Assembly (NCBI GenBank): GCA_034509755.1
Contig: CM067543.1
Coordinates: forward strand, 16,492,954-16,556,953
Direction: 5' to 3'
Origin: Anisodus tanguticus
Taxonomy: Eukaryota > Streptophyta > Magnoliopsida > Solanales > Solanaceae
Length of the DNA: 64,000 nt
Part shown: piece after piece, positions 10,336-22,404 of the stretch
How positions within the stretch are numbered: the stretch's first letter is position 1
Layout of the letters: each line of letters opens with the position of its first letter
The notes under the pieces: generated by a model
What the model saw: only the letters and a program-made list of their open reading frames with translations
Told to the model about the DNA's origin: nothing
The model's database searches: none
Program-made: the position numbers and the translations under genes

Positions 10336-11880
10336 AGAGTTACAATGATTGGCTCTCTAATCATTATGATGTAAATGAAGTAACAATTATTATTAATGAG
10401 AGGATGAAGGCATGAATTGGTAATTGAAGGAGAAATACTTGGCAGCCAATCAAAATGGAGGCACATTATATTTTGTCTATATGGCATTGAGTTGATCTAG
10501 AGCAACAATTGAACATTCGAAGTAGGCATCTGAAAGAAAAGTTAGGCAGCAACCATTTTGACGCAACGCTAATAACATGTGAGCAGCGAACCGAGCAGCG
10601 AGCAATATGTACTGCCGAGAGAAAATAGTCGCTGGAAATCTTCCCAGACGCAACGCACAGGGAGACGCGGTAGGCCTTTTCGGACAGATTTGCCATTCGA
10701 ATTTTCAAGGGTATGTTTGTCCCAAAATTTTGGGGTATTCAATAAATACAAGAAAAATACATTTGAGGGGACTTTCGACCTAGGGAGCATTGGAGGCACG
10801 TAGATGATGATTTGATGGTCGAATTCATTACTTTCAATTCAATACGAAAGTTTGGGTCAATCTTCGGTTGTAATATTTTCTAATTCTATTTCTTCTAGGT
10901 TCTTTTATTCTATTATGGAGTAGTTTTATTATAGGGTTTGGATAGATATGATGTATTGATTGACATTTTTAGATTCAACTCTTGTTTTATTGCTTTAATT
11001 CATTAATGGAGTTTGAATTGAATTGCAGAGTTATTTACTATTTTATTTAATCGAAAGAGGAATAGTTTGGTGAATATTTCTGCATTATAATTTTTAGTTT
11101 TAATTGGTGATTTTTCTAAGTAATCGAAAGAGATTCTTGAATTATTGGTTGAACCAAGAGGAAAATATTCGTGAGACGTTTTCCTTTAGACTAAACCCTT
11201 AATATTTTTTTGCATTCACAGTGCTTTTCATTAGTCTTGAACTCATGGATAATAAATTTACTTGATTGCTAAGATATTCTTGGGTGCTTTAATGGCAAGA
11301 AGAAGTGTTCGGTGTATTATCTTAATATAAATATGATTTAGCTCTTGATTGAATAATTTTGTTGAGTAAATATAAGAGACTCTACAATAATTTATTTTGA
11401 ATTATAAGTTGACGATATTCGTGAGAAGTCGTCCGAAGATCTATCTCTGTTCATAGTTTTGAACATTCTCAGGGCTTGTATTAGTTTAAATTGCTGAATC
11501 TGAATAAACAATCGGAAGATGTTTATTAGATTCTTTAGTAAACTTATTACTTATTGAATTTAAAAGTTTCAATAAATTTTAGAAGAGAATGATAAAACGA
11601 ATCAGAGCTAATTTCTAAAATCTTGCATTTGTCTTGTCTACTATCCTTACTTCTCATATTAATGGTAACCTTTTATTTCATTATCAATTGTCATTAGCTA
11701 TGTTTATAGTCGATAATTGTGGTTTATAAGTACAACAAACTCATGTTTTGATCACATGAATAAAACAAAGCAAGTTTTTATTTGAGTAATTGTTTGTACC
11801 AATCCCTGTGGAGACGATCTTAAACTATATTATCTTTGACTAGCGAAGCGCTTAAATTATACTATATTTTGCGCTCGTCA
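10336..11880 (+). repeat. 5' LTR of element A (5'-truncated)
   Basis: This 1.5-kb block is repeated at 39405-40947 with about 87% identity over a sampled stretch. It ends ...GCGCTCGTCA immediately before a primer site, so it is a 5' LTR on the plus strand. The first roughly 190 bp are missing: the 3' copy begins with TGATGATGG at 14580, and no counterpart lies before 10336. The copies share AATCGAAAGAG and TTCGTGAGA-type blocks throughout U5. Confidence 0.85.
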
Positions 11881-11884
11881 TATT

Positions 11885-11902
11885 TGGCACCGTCGTCGGG
11901 GA
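11885..11902 (+). other. primer-binding site, Asp tRNA type
   Basis: TGGCACCGTCGTCGGGGA follows the LTR end by 4 bp. It differs at a few bases from TGGCGCCGTTGCCGGGGA, the usual Athila primer site complementary to tRNA-Asp. It establishes that element A reads on the plus strand. Confidence 0.85.
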
Positions 11903-12269
11903 TCGGTAACAAATAATATTCAAATAAAATCTTGTGTATTAATTTAGTTTTTTTAATTCCATGTAAATATAATTTTTTTTAAAATATAGTTATTTCTTTT
12001 TAGAATTAATTTATGTTATTTGTTTTATTTATTTCACTTGTATTCGAGATTTGTTTTGTAGTACTTGACAAGTGCTAGGGAGGAAAGCTTGAAGAAAATA
12101 TTTTTAGGATTGAACTCAAAGTGCTTAAGATGGAGCACAATTAGCCAAGAAAAATAATTGCAGCAGCTGAATCTTATAAAAAGTTTGTTATTTATTTTAA
12201 ATGTAGTGGAAATCATCAATAGTTTGATTATCAAGCAGGTAAGTATTCATCCTATGACTTATCTTATGA

Positions 12270-12800
12270 AAGTGTCACTCTGTTTCTAGTACTTACAGGA
12301 ATGATGTTTCATATTAGCACAATTCTAACTCTGAATGGAATGAATATCCTAATTATGATTGGAATGAGAGCGAAGTAAAAAAATCACATCAAGGGGAGAA
12401 TAGTAGCTTAGAAGAGTTTATGTATAAGTTCATAAAATGTGTTGAATATAGATTTATACAGAATGATGCAGGCAATGAGAACCTAACAACGCAAATGAGT
12501 AGGTGAGTAAGTATGATGTCAGAAAACTTGATGCATTGTGATGGTAAATATATAGAAGAGACAACATGTGAGAATGAGCCTACTCGTGATGAACATTTAG
12601 AGAGAAAAGTTGCTACTATACAAAAGGAATCTGATTTAGTTGAGATAGTTGAAAATAATTTTTTGATTGATTGTGAATCAATAGAAGAAGAGTTCATACC
12701 TCTCTCCAACATTCTACAATTAAAATATGTACCAGAAGAGAATGAGGAACGATTGATCCTAGGCGTACCAAAAGAATATCCTCATATCCATTTCTTTTAG
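12270..12800 (+). pseudogene. gag C-terminal fragment of element A
   Basis: A mostly open plus-strand frame reads SEWNEYPNYDWNES, then SLEEFMYKFIKCVEYRF and, after one stop, an acidic stretch (ESIEEEFIPLSNILQ). The W..YPN..W run followed by a LEE..... helix resembles the segment downstream of the gag core in Athila-like proteins. There is no gag core, protease or polymerase anywhere in the 2.7-kb internal region, so element A looks non-autonomous. 11903-12270 is AT-rich leader with nothing recognisable. Confidence 0.5.
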
Positions 12801-14579
12801 TATTCTTATTCTAACCTTGACATTGTAAATTTTGTTTTTTGAGATTTTTAGGAAGATGCATGGATTGATCTGGTGAAAGAATGCATGAACAAGTTGAGAA
12901 TATCCTGCAGGAACAATTCACCGCTCAAAATGAGGCCAAGAAAGAAAGAAAATAGAGGATTTTATATTTATTCTCAGGAGAATTTGACCTAATGAGCTCT
13001 ATAAAAAATCCCAAGGAGAGAAAATAAGGAATTTGTTCCGAATTAGTGGTTGATTTTATAAGTTCCCGGAGAAGAAAAAAATTCAGGGGAGTATCCTTAC
13101 CTCTTATATTTTAATTAAGTATCACGGGGACATGACACAATTTAAGGTGTGGGTTGGGAATGTAAAGATGTGTTTGTTTTTATTTTTATCTTTATTTTTT
13201 TACATGAGTCTTAAGTTCGATTTTTAGGCAATAACCTCTTGGTTTTTCTTTGTGCGCGGTTCTTTTTCGAGGGTTGATTATCTTTGAATTGGGTGTAGTT
13301 AGTCTTTTTAGGAATAAAGAATTCAATGCTTTCTTGCGAATTAGAGGTTCTTTATAAATTTTATCTATGCCTTGAGAATAATGAGTATCATTTTGTGACG
13401 CCTAGGCTCAAGTTTCAACTCATGTATATGTACCAGAAATAATTACTTTGTCCCAATTTATCCTAATAGAAAGTCGGGAAATCCTATCCTGAGTGAGCAT
13501 TGTGTCAATGAGTGAGTGAGAATTTTTTCTATGTTCTGTACACGTGATTGATGTCTAGAACTTGCCCTGAGTGTATGCAAAATGAAATGGTAAGTCTTGA
13601 TCAGTATAGGAAGTGATATAGGTATTTCTTTATTGAGACATATATGCTTGTGACCCACCTAATTGCACATATCCTAGTAAGCTCCATTGAGCCTGTAATC
13701 CTATTTCTTTGACAATCACACCACAAGCCTAACCCTTTTGGTTTGATTTTCCTATCTTATTAAACCTTTAACCTCCTGTGAGCACTTGATGTTATTAAAA
13801 GATTCTTAAAAGCTAATGGAGGTTTGGTTTGGTTTTTGAGTGAAACTTTAGAAAAATAGAGAAAGGTGCACTGTTAAAAAAATTAGAGATCCTCTAGTAA
13901 GGACTACATAAAAGAGAAGAAAAAAATGTGTTATTCAATGAAAAAAAATATTTATTACTAGTGGTGATTCATGCGTTGTTTGTGCTTAAAGGAAAGGAAA
14001 ACTTGGGGCTAATACTTTAACGGTCGGGAAAGTATGTTCGACATAAGTGTGGGGTTTGAATTGTGAAATTGTATGTATTAAAGTGCTTGGGGAGGTGTAG
14101 TCACTACTATCCATATCTATCCTACACATCCTTTATCTTACAGTACAACCAAATTAAGTCCTAATTGATTTTAGACTGATCAAGCTTCAATTAGTGGAGA
14201 AGGACACCACGTGCAAGCTTATGGTACATCTTTTGTTGCATGTGAACTTTGTTTCTGAGAGAGTGCAACTTCTTTCTATCTTGAGTCCCTGATTATTCTT
14301 GAATTTTATGTGTGTGGGACTATTCTCTGTTATTTGTGTGAGGGGCACATGATTTGCGAAGGATAAGTACTATTCCTTGACTTCTTTGATGGAGTAAATG
14401 AGCTAGGATTGCTAGTGCTTTTGAGTTGAATCCTGAAGTTAGGTGATTACAGACAGGTGCTATATTTGTATTAAATATTCTTGGCATGACAAGTTAGGAA
14501 GAATTATTTGAAAAGGTCGTCCTTCTTTTGAGTGTTGTTCGATTGCTTGAGGACGAGCAATGATTTAAATCTGGGGTGT
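12801..14579 (+). other. 3' untranslated region and polypurine tract of element A
   Basis: No gene is visible. The region has Athila-type 3' landmarks: GACACAATTTAAGGTGTGGG near 13134, GGTTCTTTTTCGAGGG near 13258 (also in element E near 46930), and GACGCCTAGGCTCAAG near 13397 (compare 47120). It ends with TTAAATCTGGGGTGT at about 14565-14579, a polypurine-like tract abutting the LTR start TGATGATGG. Confidence 0.65.
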
Positions 14580-14657
14580 TGATGATGGACTAGAAACACG
14601 AGTTTTTAGCTATATTTCGTCTTTATTTTCTACATTTTAATCATGTTTGAGCGATAA
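14580..14657 (+). repeat. 3' LTR of element A, first part
   Basis: TGATGATGGACTAG begins the 3' LTR straight after the polypurine tract. After 78 bp it is cut by element B at 14658. The five bases GATAA precede B here (14653-14657) and recur at 39045-39049, where LTR A resumes. This is what a 5-bp target duplication would look like. Confidence 0.75.
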
Positions 14658-15399
14658 TGTCACGATCCCTTTTAGAAATCATGGTGTTAGCTACACTTTC
14701 CATCGGTAGGCGAACCACTCCCAATCTCATTAAATAAGATATAAGAAAGAAATGCGGAAATAGAACAAAATACTTAAACCATTGTCGATTATAATATAAA
14801 ATATGAAATAAAGGTCTGAAACATCAAATACAACCCTTAATGATCTGGTCAATGATACAAGAGCTCTAAATAGCGGATACAAGTCTGAATGAAGGCACAT
14901 AGGCCAAAACTGAATAACATAGTCTAAAAGTTGGAATACATGTCTCTCGAATCAAAATAAAAGACAAGGTAAGAGATAGAGCATCTCGGGATATGCCGGT
15001 AGTAGCATCCTCGCCCTTAATGCTAAAATCAACCTGTTCGGACTCAACCACGCGGTCCCGAACTAGTAGAAGGAACTCAATCTTCATCCAAATAGAATGC
15101 ATCAAGTGTAGTATCAGTACACAACGTACCCCTGTAGGCATCATAGATCGACAACGATGGAAGATAGGCAAAAAGAGATAAATACCGAGTTGACATCACA
15201 TAATCCTATACTAGACAGTTCAATAGCACTATTAAGTCACATAGTTCATGTACAAGTTCAATGAGGTTAACAAAAGACTTATTCACATAAGACTTCATAT
15301 TCATAAGAGTCATCCAATTTAAGATAGAGTTCAATATAGTATTCAGGTGCTTAATGATCAATTCTACATCCTCATTTATCCAGAAATCCACTAAGTCAT
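14658..15399 (-). repeat. element B left (3') LTR, outer part
   Basis: Begins TGTCACGATCCC and matches the start of the right LTR at 35382 almost base for base (AATAAGATATAAGAAAGAAA and following). It is cut at 15399 by element C; the rest resumes at 29358 with ATCATCAATTAAC. The bases GTCAT at 15395-15399 and ATCAT at 29358-29362 are an imperfect 5-bp target duplication. Confidence 0.88.
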
Positions 15400-16328
15400 T
15401 GTCGTGCCCGTTTTTTAACCGACCCGCGAGAGGTCAGAAGCGGAGCACAACGTGTTCGGTGATTCCTGGGTATTGGATTGAGGAGTCGCCACCTAATTAT
15501 TTTACGGTGAATTAGGACACCTGAATATTAACTAAATGCTGCAATGTAACTCCAATTTTAAGGTCTGCGAAACTAATGAGATTCTAGGTAAGGGTTCTTT
15601 ATTATCCTAAAGGGAAGGGGTTAGGCATCCTTTAAGATCCGCTAACTTGCGGTTATCCGATCAAACTCAGGTTAATTATTGTATTAAGAAAAATGCAAGT
15701 TTTAAAATATAAACTTAAAATGATGTTGCAAGTATTTTAGCAAAAGGATACATTTTGTACAAGTATGCATTTGTATGATATTAAAGAAAAAAGACATGTA
15801 AAAAGTATGCATTTGTGACAATTAATAGTAAGGAGAAAAATGAATTATTTATAATGCCAAAGAAGTAATTTTTGGAAATCATTTTTTGAGTTGTACAATT
15901 AATAAAGTGAACAAAAGATGATCAACGATTGTTTTGAAAATTTTAAATATGCATGAAGAGCCTAAAAATAAATAAACTAGCGAAGGATTTCTATGTTTGA
16001 ATTAACCGAGCCTATAAGTAAATAAGCTAGCGATGGGTTTTCAGTCTTAGACTACCCTATGAATTAATTCTAAGTCTACCTATTCTAAGCATTTTAATAA
16101 TTACATAAGTGCGATAAATAATATTACAATACAGAGCGAGATAGAGCTAAACTAAAGAAAGTAAAAACAACAAAATAAATAAACTCTAGGAGTATCTGCC
16201 GTCATTGACTTTGTTCCTTGCAAGCTGTCAAGAACAAACAGTTAGAAACAAGTAAATACAAATAACTTCGGATCCGTATCCAAAATAGTGAATGTTTTGA
16301 TCACGGAGGGCTCAGACTTAAATTTTGG

Positions 16329-16525
16329 AAAAGACCATTCCAATCACGTCGTGGCTGCAAACGTATGGCTCGGTGGTCATTTTGATTGTCTCGCCTACTA
16401 AACGTGTTGGTCTCTCGGATGAAAAAGAAAAGATCATTATAATCACGTCGTGGCTGCGAACATATAACTTGTTGGTTATTTTAGTCCCTCGCCTACTAAA
16501 CATGTTGATCCCTCAGATGAAATAA
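16329..16525. repeat. two ~99-bp tandem units in LTR C
   Basis: The stretch AAAAGACCATTCCAATCACG at 16329 recurs as AAAAGATCATTATAATCACG at 16428, each followed by TCGTGGCTGC and a CGCCTACTAAAC block. The same pair lies in the other LTR at 26670-26870. The short reading frames here are by-products of the repeat. Confidence 0.85.
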
Positions 16526-16789
16526 AAAGGTTTAAGCCTCATCCTTGCCTAGAAGTTATATTTCCGTCATTACAACTGTGGAGGCCTCAAAATCGACAGA
16601 TATTTTTCATCGGCCAGTGTAGTATCGTGTTCAAATCAGAAAAATTAAATCAAAGCGAGAAGCGTAGCGGTGAAGATGGCAGCGAAAAAAAATAGAGAGG
16701 CAATTTCCGAAAAGACGCGATGTTTAGTTTAAACAGTAAAACGGATATTTAAATACTGAAACAGTGGACTGAAACAGGAAAGCAATGCC

Positions 16790-17090
16790 CAAAAGGTGCG
16801 GCCTCGATTTCAATTTCATTGGCCTAAATGCGGTATTTGGTTCAAAATAGTAAAACAGTAAAGCAGTAAGATATCCGTTGCACGGATGTTTAAAACAGTA
16901 AACTGAAAACAGAGAAACAAAAAAAAGTGCGGCCTCGAATTCAATTTCATCGGCCTAAATGCGATATTAATAAAAACAATAAAATAGTAAAACAGTAAGA
17001 TATCCATTGCACGGATTCTTAAAACAGTACTGAAAAACAGAGGAACGAAATGCGGTATTAGTTCAATCAATAATAACAGTGCCAAAGAAA
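16790..17090. repeat. ~131-bp tandem units in LTR C
   Basis: Units begin TGCGGCCTCGA, contain ATTCAATTTCAT and GGCCTAAATGCG, then AAAACAGTAAAACAG runs and ATATCCGTTGCACGGATG. Two units and a shortened third are present here; three full units remain in the other LTR (27170, 27301 and 27432). The third here lost the GCGGCCTCG part, a difference that arose after insertion. Confidence 0.82.
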
Positions 17091-17279
17091 CGAGCAGTGA
17101 GCAATTAAAGTATCCGACCCGAATTTTGAAATTTTGGAATCGAAACAAGATTAAGAAGTATTTATGAAAAATCAGTCCCGGATTATGAACAGTGATCCGA
17201 ATGGGTGACCGAATTCTGAAAATAGATTTTTCAGATAACCAACAAATAAGATATGAAATGCAAGAATTCTGGAAAATAT

Positions 17280-17870
17280 CCAAACCGAGTCGACCCGACC
17301 CGGATTAGTGACCCGACCCGGATTAGTGACCCGACTCGAATCAAGTATCAAACCCGAATCATATTTTCACCAATTTTCAGATAACCAATCAAATAAGATA
17401 AGAAATGCGATATTCTAAAAATATCCAAATCGAGTCTACCCGACCCGGGTCAGTAACCCGACCCGAATTAAATATCAAACCCGAATCAGATTTTTTGCAC
17501 CAATTTCAAATAACCAATCAACTAAGATATGAAATGCGATAATTCTAAAAATATCCAAATCGAGTCGACCCGACCCGAATCAGTGATTCAAACCCGAATA
17601 AGAGTTTCACCAATTTTCAGATAACCAACCAAAATAAGTTACGAAATGCAAGAATTCTGGAAAATATCCAAACCGGGTCGACACGAACCGGGTCAGTGAC
17701 CCGACCCGAAACAGGTGTCAAACCCGAAATCAAATATTTTCATCAATTTCAGATAACCAACATGATATACAAACACAAATCTAATTCTTACCCCTGTTCG
17801 GGTCGATCCGACCCGACCCGAACATACCCGAATCGGAGAATCAAAAACATTGGAGAACAAACCTTTTCTT
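17280..17870. repeat. ~120-bp tandem units rich in GACCCGACCCG, LTR C
   Basis: About five units each combine CAGATAACCAA.CAAATAAGAT, GAAATGCGATAATTCTAAAA, ATATCCAAATCG and a run of GACCCGACCCG or CCCGAATC words. The hexamer-like CCCGAC/GGGTCG words make short palindromes such as GGGTCGACCC. The right LTR has the same set at 27690-28220. Confidence 0.85.
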
Positions 17871-18005
17871 CGATTTTGGATTTTATTTTCGGACTTAATT
17901 CTTGAATAACAAGGAAGGCAAATGTTTGAAATCAAGAACACAACCAAAATATTTTATCTCGAATCGGACCTCCGAAAAAATCCTCCCTTTGTAGAACAAA
18001 AATGG

Positions 18006-18015
18006 GGTATTTATA
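18006..18015 (-). promoter_or_regulatory. LTR C TATA box (left copy)
   Basis: TATAAATACC on the minus strand, kept in the right LTR at 28391-28398, is the only good TATA match at a sensible place. The G-rich block at 18100-18560 would then be upstream promoter sequence and the tandem modules at 16300-17870 transcribed leader. Confidence 0.5.
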
Positions 18016-18849
18016 GATACTCACCCCGACGTTCACCACCACCCATACCGCTTACAAAATCGAATTCGAATTTCAAAATAAAGGGGGAACAAAATCTGAT
18101 TTTTGGGGTGATTTCTTGGGGCATGCGTTGCGGTGAGAGGTGATGGGGTAGGTTGGTGGTGTCAGGCGGCGGTGTCGGCGATTGGTGGTGTCAGGCGTAG
18201 GGTGCGGCGATGTAGGGGTAGGGGTGTAGGGGTGTGCGGCGACGAGTTGAGGGGTTGGGGGGGTTTGAGATATTTTGTTTTAGGTTTAGGGGGCTTTGGG
18301 GCTTTGGGGGTTGGGTTTTAAGGGGGTATCGGGTTTGGTCAAAAAATAAGGGGGGTTGGGCCGATTTCGGGATTCGGGTGGGCTTGGTAAAGGAATGGGA
18401 ATTTAATTAGGGACTTTGGGCTTGGTAGAGGGTGGCCGGTTGGGCTTTAGAGATAAGGGAAATAGAGGGGAATGAATTTGGGTATTGGGAATGGCCGGTT
18501 GGGCCAAAATTTGGGCTTGGTTGGGTTGCGAATTTGGTTAGGGGTTTGGGTTAGTTTGTGGGAATGAAATTAGTTTTGGGTAGAAATTGTTCTGGGTTGG
18601 GAAAATGAAAATGGGTTATGGATTAAAAAATACAAAAGGGGTTTAATATTAAAAATGTATTGAAGAAAAAAATGTAATTTATTTAAATAACAACATAACG
18701 ATGTGATAATAATAAAGATATAATATTTGCGAAATGGTTAATGCTTAATAAAAAATGGAAATGCGATGCAATTTTGCGAGAATAAAATAACATAGAATTT
18801 TCGGATAAAACTTATGATTATGATAAAAATGCAAATGATAGTAAAAAAT

Positions 18850-18902
18850 GCGAATAATAATAATAATAATATATAATAATAATAATAATATATATATATA
18901 TA
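18850..18902. repeat. (AAT)n/(TA)n microsatellite in LTR C
   Basis: A run of AAT triplets passes into TATATATATA. The right LTR has the same site at 29219-29260 with fewer AAT units and an interruption, so its length changed after insertion. Confidence 0.95.
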
Positions 18903-18999
18903 CGCATGTATGTATATAGATTAAAATTATTTTGAGGTGTTAAAAATATTTAAAATTGCAAATAAATTGGAAAAGACGGGACAAAATTGGGTGTCAACA

Positions 19000-19014
19000 G
19001 ATGCCCCTCTTTGG
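19000..19014 (-). other. polypurine tract of element C
   Basis: On the minus strand CAAAGAGGGGCATC lies immediately before the LTR start TGTTGACACCC. This is where plus-strand DNA synthesis would start, and it confirms the minus orientation. Confidence 0.8.
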
Positions 19015-19439
19015 CCGGAGACGATGAAGGAGTTTTCGGACAAAGAAGTTGACCCAGTAGCCAATTTTGTCCTGACCCTCGGGCTTTGAACGAGGAGTAG
19101 GGGTGCACTGGTAGAAATAGAATCCCGAGGGGGAGAGAAGTTGTAAAAGATGGTGCAGATTCGAGAAATATTACCCCAGTGTCGAGTTATGATGACACTG
19201 GTTGCAGATGTGAAAACTTATTGGGGAAGAGCGGAACGACGTTCGAAGTAGGCTGCTGACCAAGATTGCATCGGTTCGCCACAAGAGATAGTTCCACGTT
19301 GTGATGAAGTTCCTGCAAATTAAAGCTCCTACAAACTAACGCTCCTTGCAAACTACAACTCAAGATAAAATTAGTGCATAATTGCTGAGACAAAAACAAT
19401 AGAGAATGAGTACATAAAAAATGCGACCATGTGAGTCGA

Positions 19440-20790
19440 AATGATGCCCTTGAACGAACGTAATACGATGATGTTATTGTAAGGACATAACGTTGATGTT
19501 GTCGTTGTAATGCTGGTTTATGACGTCGTTGTATGGACGTGTTGTGTTGAAGACGTAGTCATATAGTCGTCTTGCGTAGACATAATGCTGATAACGTTGC
19601 TGTAATGCGATCTGCTGAAAGATATAGTTGTTGTGCTGTCATAATGTTGATGACATTATTGTAATGCTGTTTGCTGTAAAAGATAGTTGTGCTGCAGTAA
19701 CGTCGATGACGTTGTTGTAATACTATTTGTTGTAAGAGATAGTTGTTGCGCTGAAGACGACATTGTAATGATGTTGACATCGTTGTAATGATAATGCTGA
19801 TAACATCGTTGTAATGTTGTTGATGTCATTGTAATGCTGTAAAAGATAGTTGTTGTGCTGCAGTAACATCGATGACGTTGTTGTAATGATGCTTGCTGTA
19901 AGAGATAGTTGTTGCGTTGAAGATGTCGTTGTAATGCTATTGACGTCATTGTAATGACAACGCTGATGACATCGTTGTAATGCTATTGATGTCATTGTAA
20001 TGCTGTAAAAGATAGTTGTTGTGCTGCAGTAACGTCGATGACGTTGTTGTAATGATATTTGCTATAAGAGATAGTTGTTGCGCTGAAGATGTCATTATAA
20101 TGCTGTTGACATCGTTGTGCTGACAACGCTGATGACATCGTTGTAATGTTGTTGATGTCATTGTAATGTTGTAAAAGATAGTTGTTGTGCTGCAGTAACG
20201 TCGATGACGTTGTTGTAATGATGTTTGCTGTAAGAGATAGTTGTTCCGCTGAAGACGTCGTTATAATGTTGTTGACGTCGTTGTGATGATAATGCTGATG
20301 ACATCGTTGTAATGCTATTGATGCCATTGTAAATGTTGTAAAAGATAATTGTTGTGTTGCCGTAAAAGATAACTGCTACGCTGAAGATATCATTATAATG
20401 CTGTTGACGTCGTTGAGATGCTGTAAAATATAGTTGTTGTGTTGCCGTAAAAGATAGTTGCTGCACTGAAAATGTCATTGTAATGATGTTGACGTCGTTG
20501 AGATGCTAATGCTGATGACATCGTTGTAATGTTGTTGATGCCATTGTAAATGTTGTAAAAGATAGTTGTTGTGCTGCAGACGTCATTGTAATACTATCGT
20601 TGTAATACCGTAAACGATAATTGTTGTGCTGAAGACGTCTTTGTAATGCTGTAAAAGATAACTGTTGTGCTGAAGACGTCATTGTAATGCTGTTGACATC
20701 GTTGTAAAGCTATAAAAGATAACTGATGCGCTACCGTAACGTTGATGACGTCGTTGTAATGCTGTTTGCTGTAAAAGATAGTTGTGACGT
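19440..20790. repeat. tandem array in the 3' UTR of element C
   Basis: About 1.35 kb is built from short words such as GTTGTTGTAATG, GATGACGTCGTTG and GTAAAAGATAGTTGTTGTGC. A larger unit of about 166 bp is plain: TAAAAGATAGTTGTTGTGCTG recurs at about 19840, 20005 and 20172, and again near 20556 with rearranged spacing. It lies between gag and the 3' LTR on the minus strand. The long minus-strand frames rich in Gln, Asn, Thr and Tyr here are artefacts of the repeat, since they overlap in several frames. Confidence 0.9.
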
Positions 20791-22404
20791 CTTTGCCGTC
20801 AATTTGATGTAATATGGTTCCACGTTGTGCTGAATCTTCTGCCGATTCAAACTCATGTAGACTGTGAATTGAAATGTCGTCTTGGCATGGGCGAAAATAT
20901 GATGCGACGTCTTTGCCATCGGGTTTGCTGTGTTGTCGTTCCCTGTGATTCGAAATAAACATCTTTGTGCAGACATAATAGTCGGGACCCTGTAGGTCAA
21001 GATGATGTCTTTGTATAGATGCAAAACAGGAACGTGATCCTTGTGGTGAGCTGTGATGCCAAAATTCTTTGAGAAATTGATCATAAGTGATGTGGCTTCC
21101 CTGCTTCTTTCAACCTGAAGAACCTGTACTCAAAGAAAAATTTGTGAGCTCGGGGGAGGGACGGTTGATTCGCGTTGACTTTGTAGCTTCTGCTCTTGAT
21201 AGTTGCATGTCCTGCTGATTCGGACCTGTAGCCCCTGTCTGGTTCCCAGTCTCGGCTAACCGTTAATGAAAACATTTGTTGAAAATAATTTGTTTATAAG
21301 AAAGTATGCTTATCAGTAAAAAGTTCTTGTCGAACTCTAATGAAAATACTTGTTGAAAATAATTTGCTTATAAGAAAGTATGCATATATGTAAATATCTG
21401 TCGAGTAGTGACATGCGGTGAAACAAAGAAAACGTCTTTTCCAAAATCCTTCTTCTGGCTGAAGACTTAGTTTGCCGATGCTTTTCCATGTTTATCGGCG
21501 TCCTCTAGCAGTGATCCTTTAAAAAAATGCCCCAGTTTCCGATATGTGAGGATGATGAACTTTCGAACGGACAACCGAGTCTTGTGTGGGTTGCTTGCCT
21601 GTCCTATCAGGGTGATCAGATGGGTGCATTTTGTCATATGTGAGATAAAGGAGAAAATATTTCCTAATGGTGGGACCAAAGCCGATTTAGGCCGCCTACG
21701 TATCCCCATGAGGGAATCAGGTCATAACGTAGTTCATTGTCAAGAAAAAATGCAATTTTTTGGGAAACTTCAGTCTTTAAGAGATGAAACCCTATGTGGG
21801 TTTTATGCGTGTCCCGCCGAGGGAGCGCAACTTTTACAACATTGAAAAAAGTATTACATAGAGAATAACAAATCTTATATATGGTATCCGTTCATTGCAT
21901 CTGCATTGATGGTTTTTTGCCATTCTATTCTGATAAAGTGGCCCCGGAAAAACTGTGTCCATCTGCTTTTCATCAATCAGTCTCTTCGTACATGATTCTG
22001 TATCCACTAGGCTTCGAAAGATATATCGTTGCCCCAGTAGAAAATGCTCGTACCAATGCTTTGTAATTATCAACCATATTGATGTTTCATCCAAACCTGG
22101 CTTTGGCTTATGCCCCAGTTCTTCCGGTTGTGAGTCTTCCTCATATTCTTCGAAGTCTTGTTCGTTGTTTGGGACTTTGTTTGCTTGTTTTATTATATGT
22201 CACATATTATCGACAAATTTATTAGTTTGCATGATGAAAAAAGAAAAGAAAATTATTAAATAAGACAGATTTTAAAATAGCAAAAGCAATGTATATTTGT
22301 CTTTTTAAGCTTTCAAAAGGTGGAGGCAAAATACATTAAATGCATAGATGTGGTTCAGGCCTCAATCTGAATCGCATTGTTTCATTAAACATTAAAGAAA
22401 TTAA
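20791..22404 (-). other. element C region between gag end and tandem array
   Basis: No recognisable protein domain is seen on either strand. It contains a direct repeat of AATGAAAA.A.TTGTTGAAAATAATTTG.TTATAAGAAAGTATGC (21267 and 21340). In a full-length Tat/Ogre element the protease, RT, RNase H and integrase would lie between gag and this UTR-like sequence, so they appear to have been deleted. Confidence 0.6.

Larger units (their letters stand above)
15400..18999 (-). repeat. element C 3' LTR (left copy)
   Basis: Runs from TGTCGTGCCCG to GGGTGTCAACA on the plus strand. It matches 25740-29357 along its whole length. Inside are three tandem-repeat modules, a G-rich block and an AAT microsatellite, described separately. 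On its right edge sits the polypurine tract, which makes it the 3' copy in minus-strand sense. Confidence 0.95.

Noticed and set aside
19559..20962. Several long minus-strand frames rich in Gln, Asn, Thr and Tyr
   Set aside because: They overlap in different frames across the tandem array and follow its period, so they are repeat artefacts.
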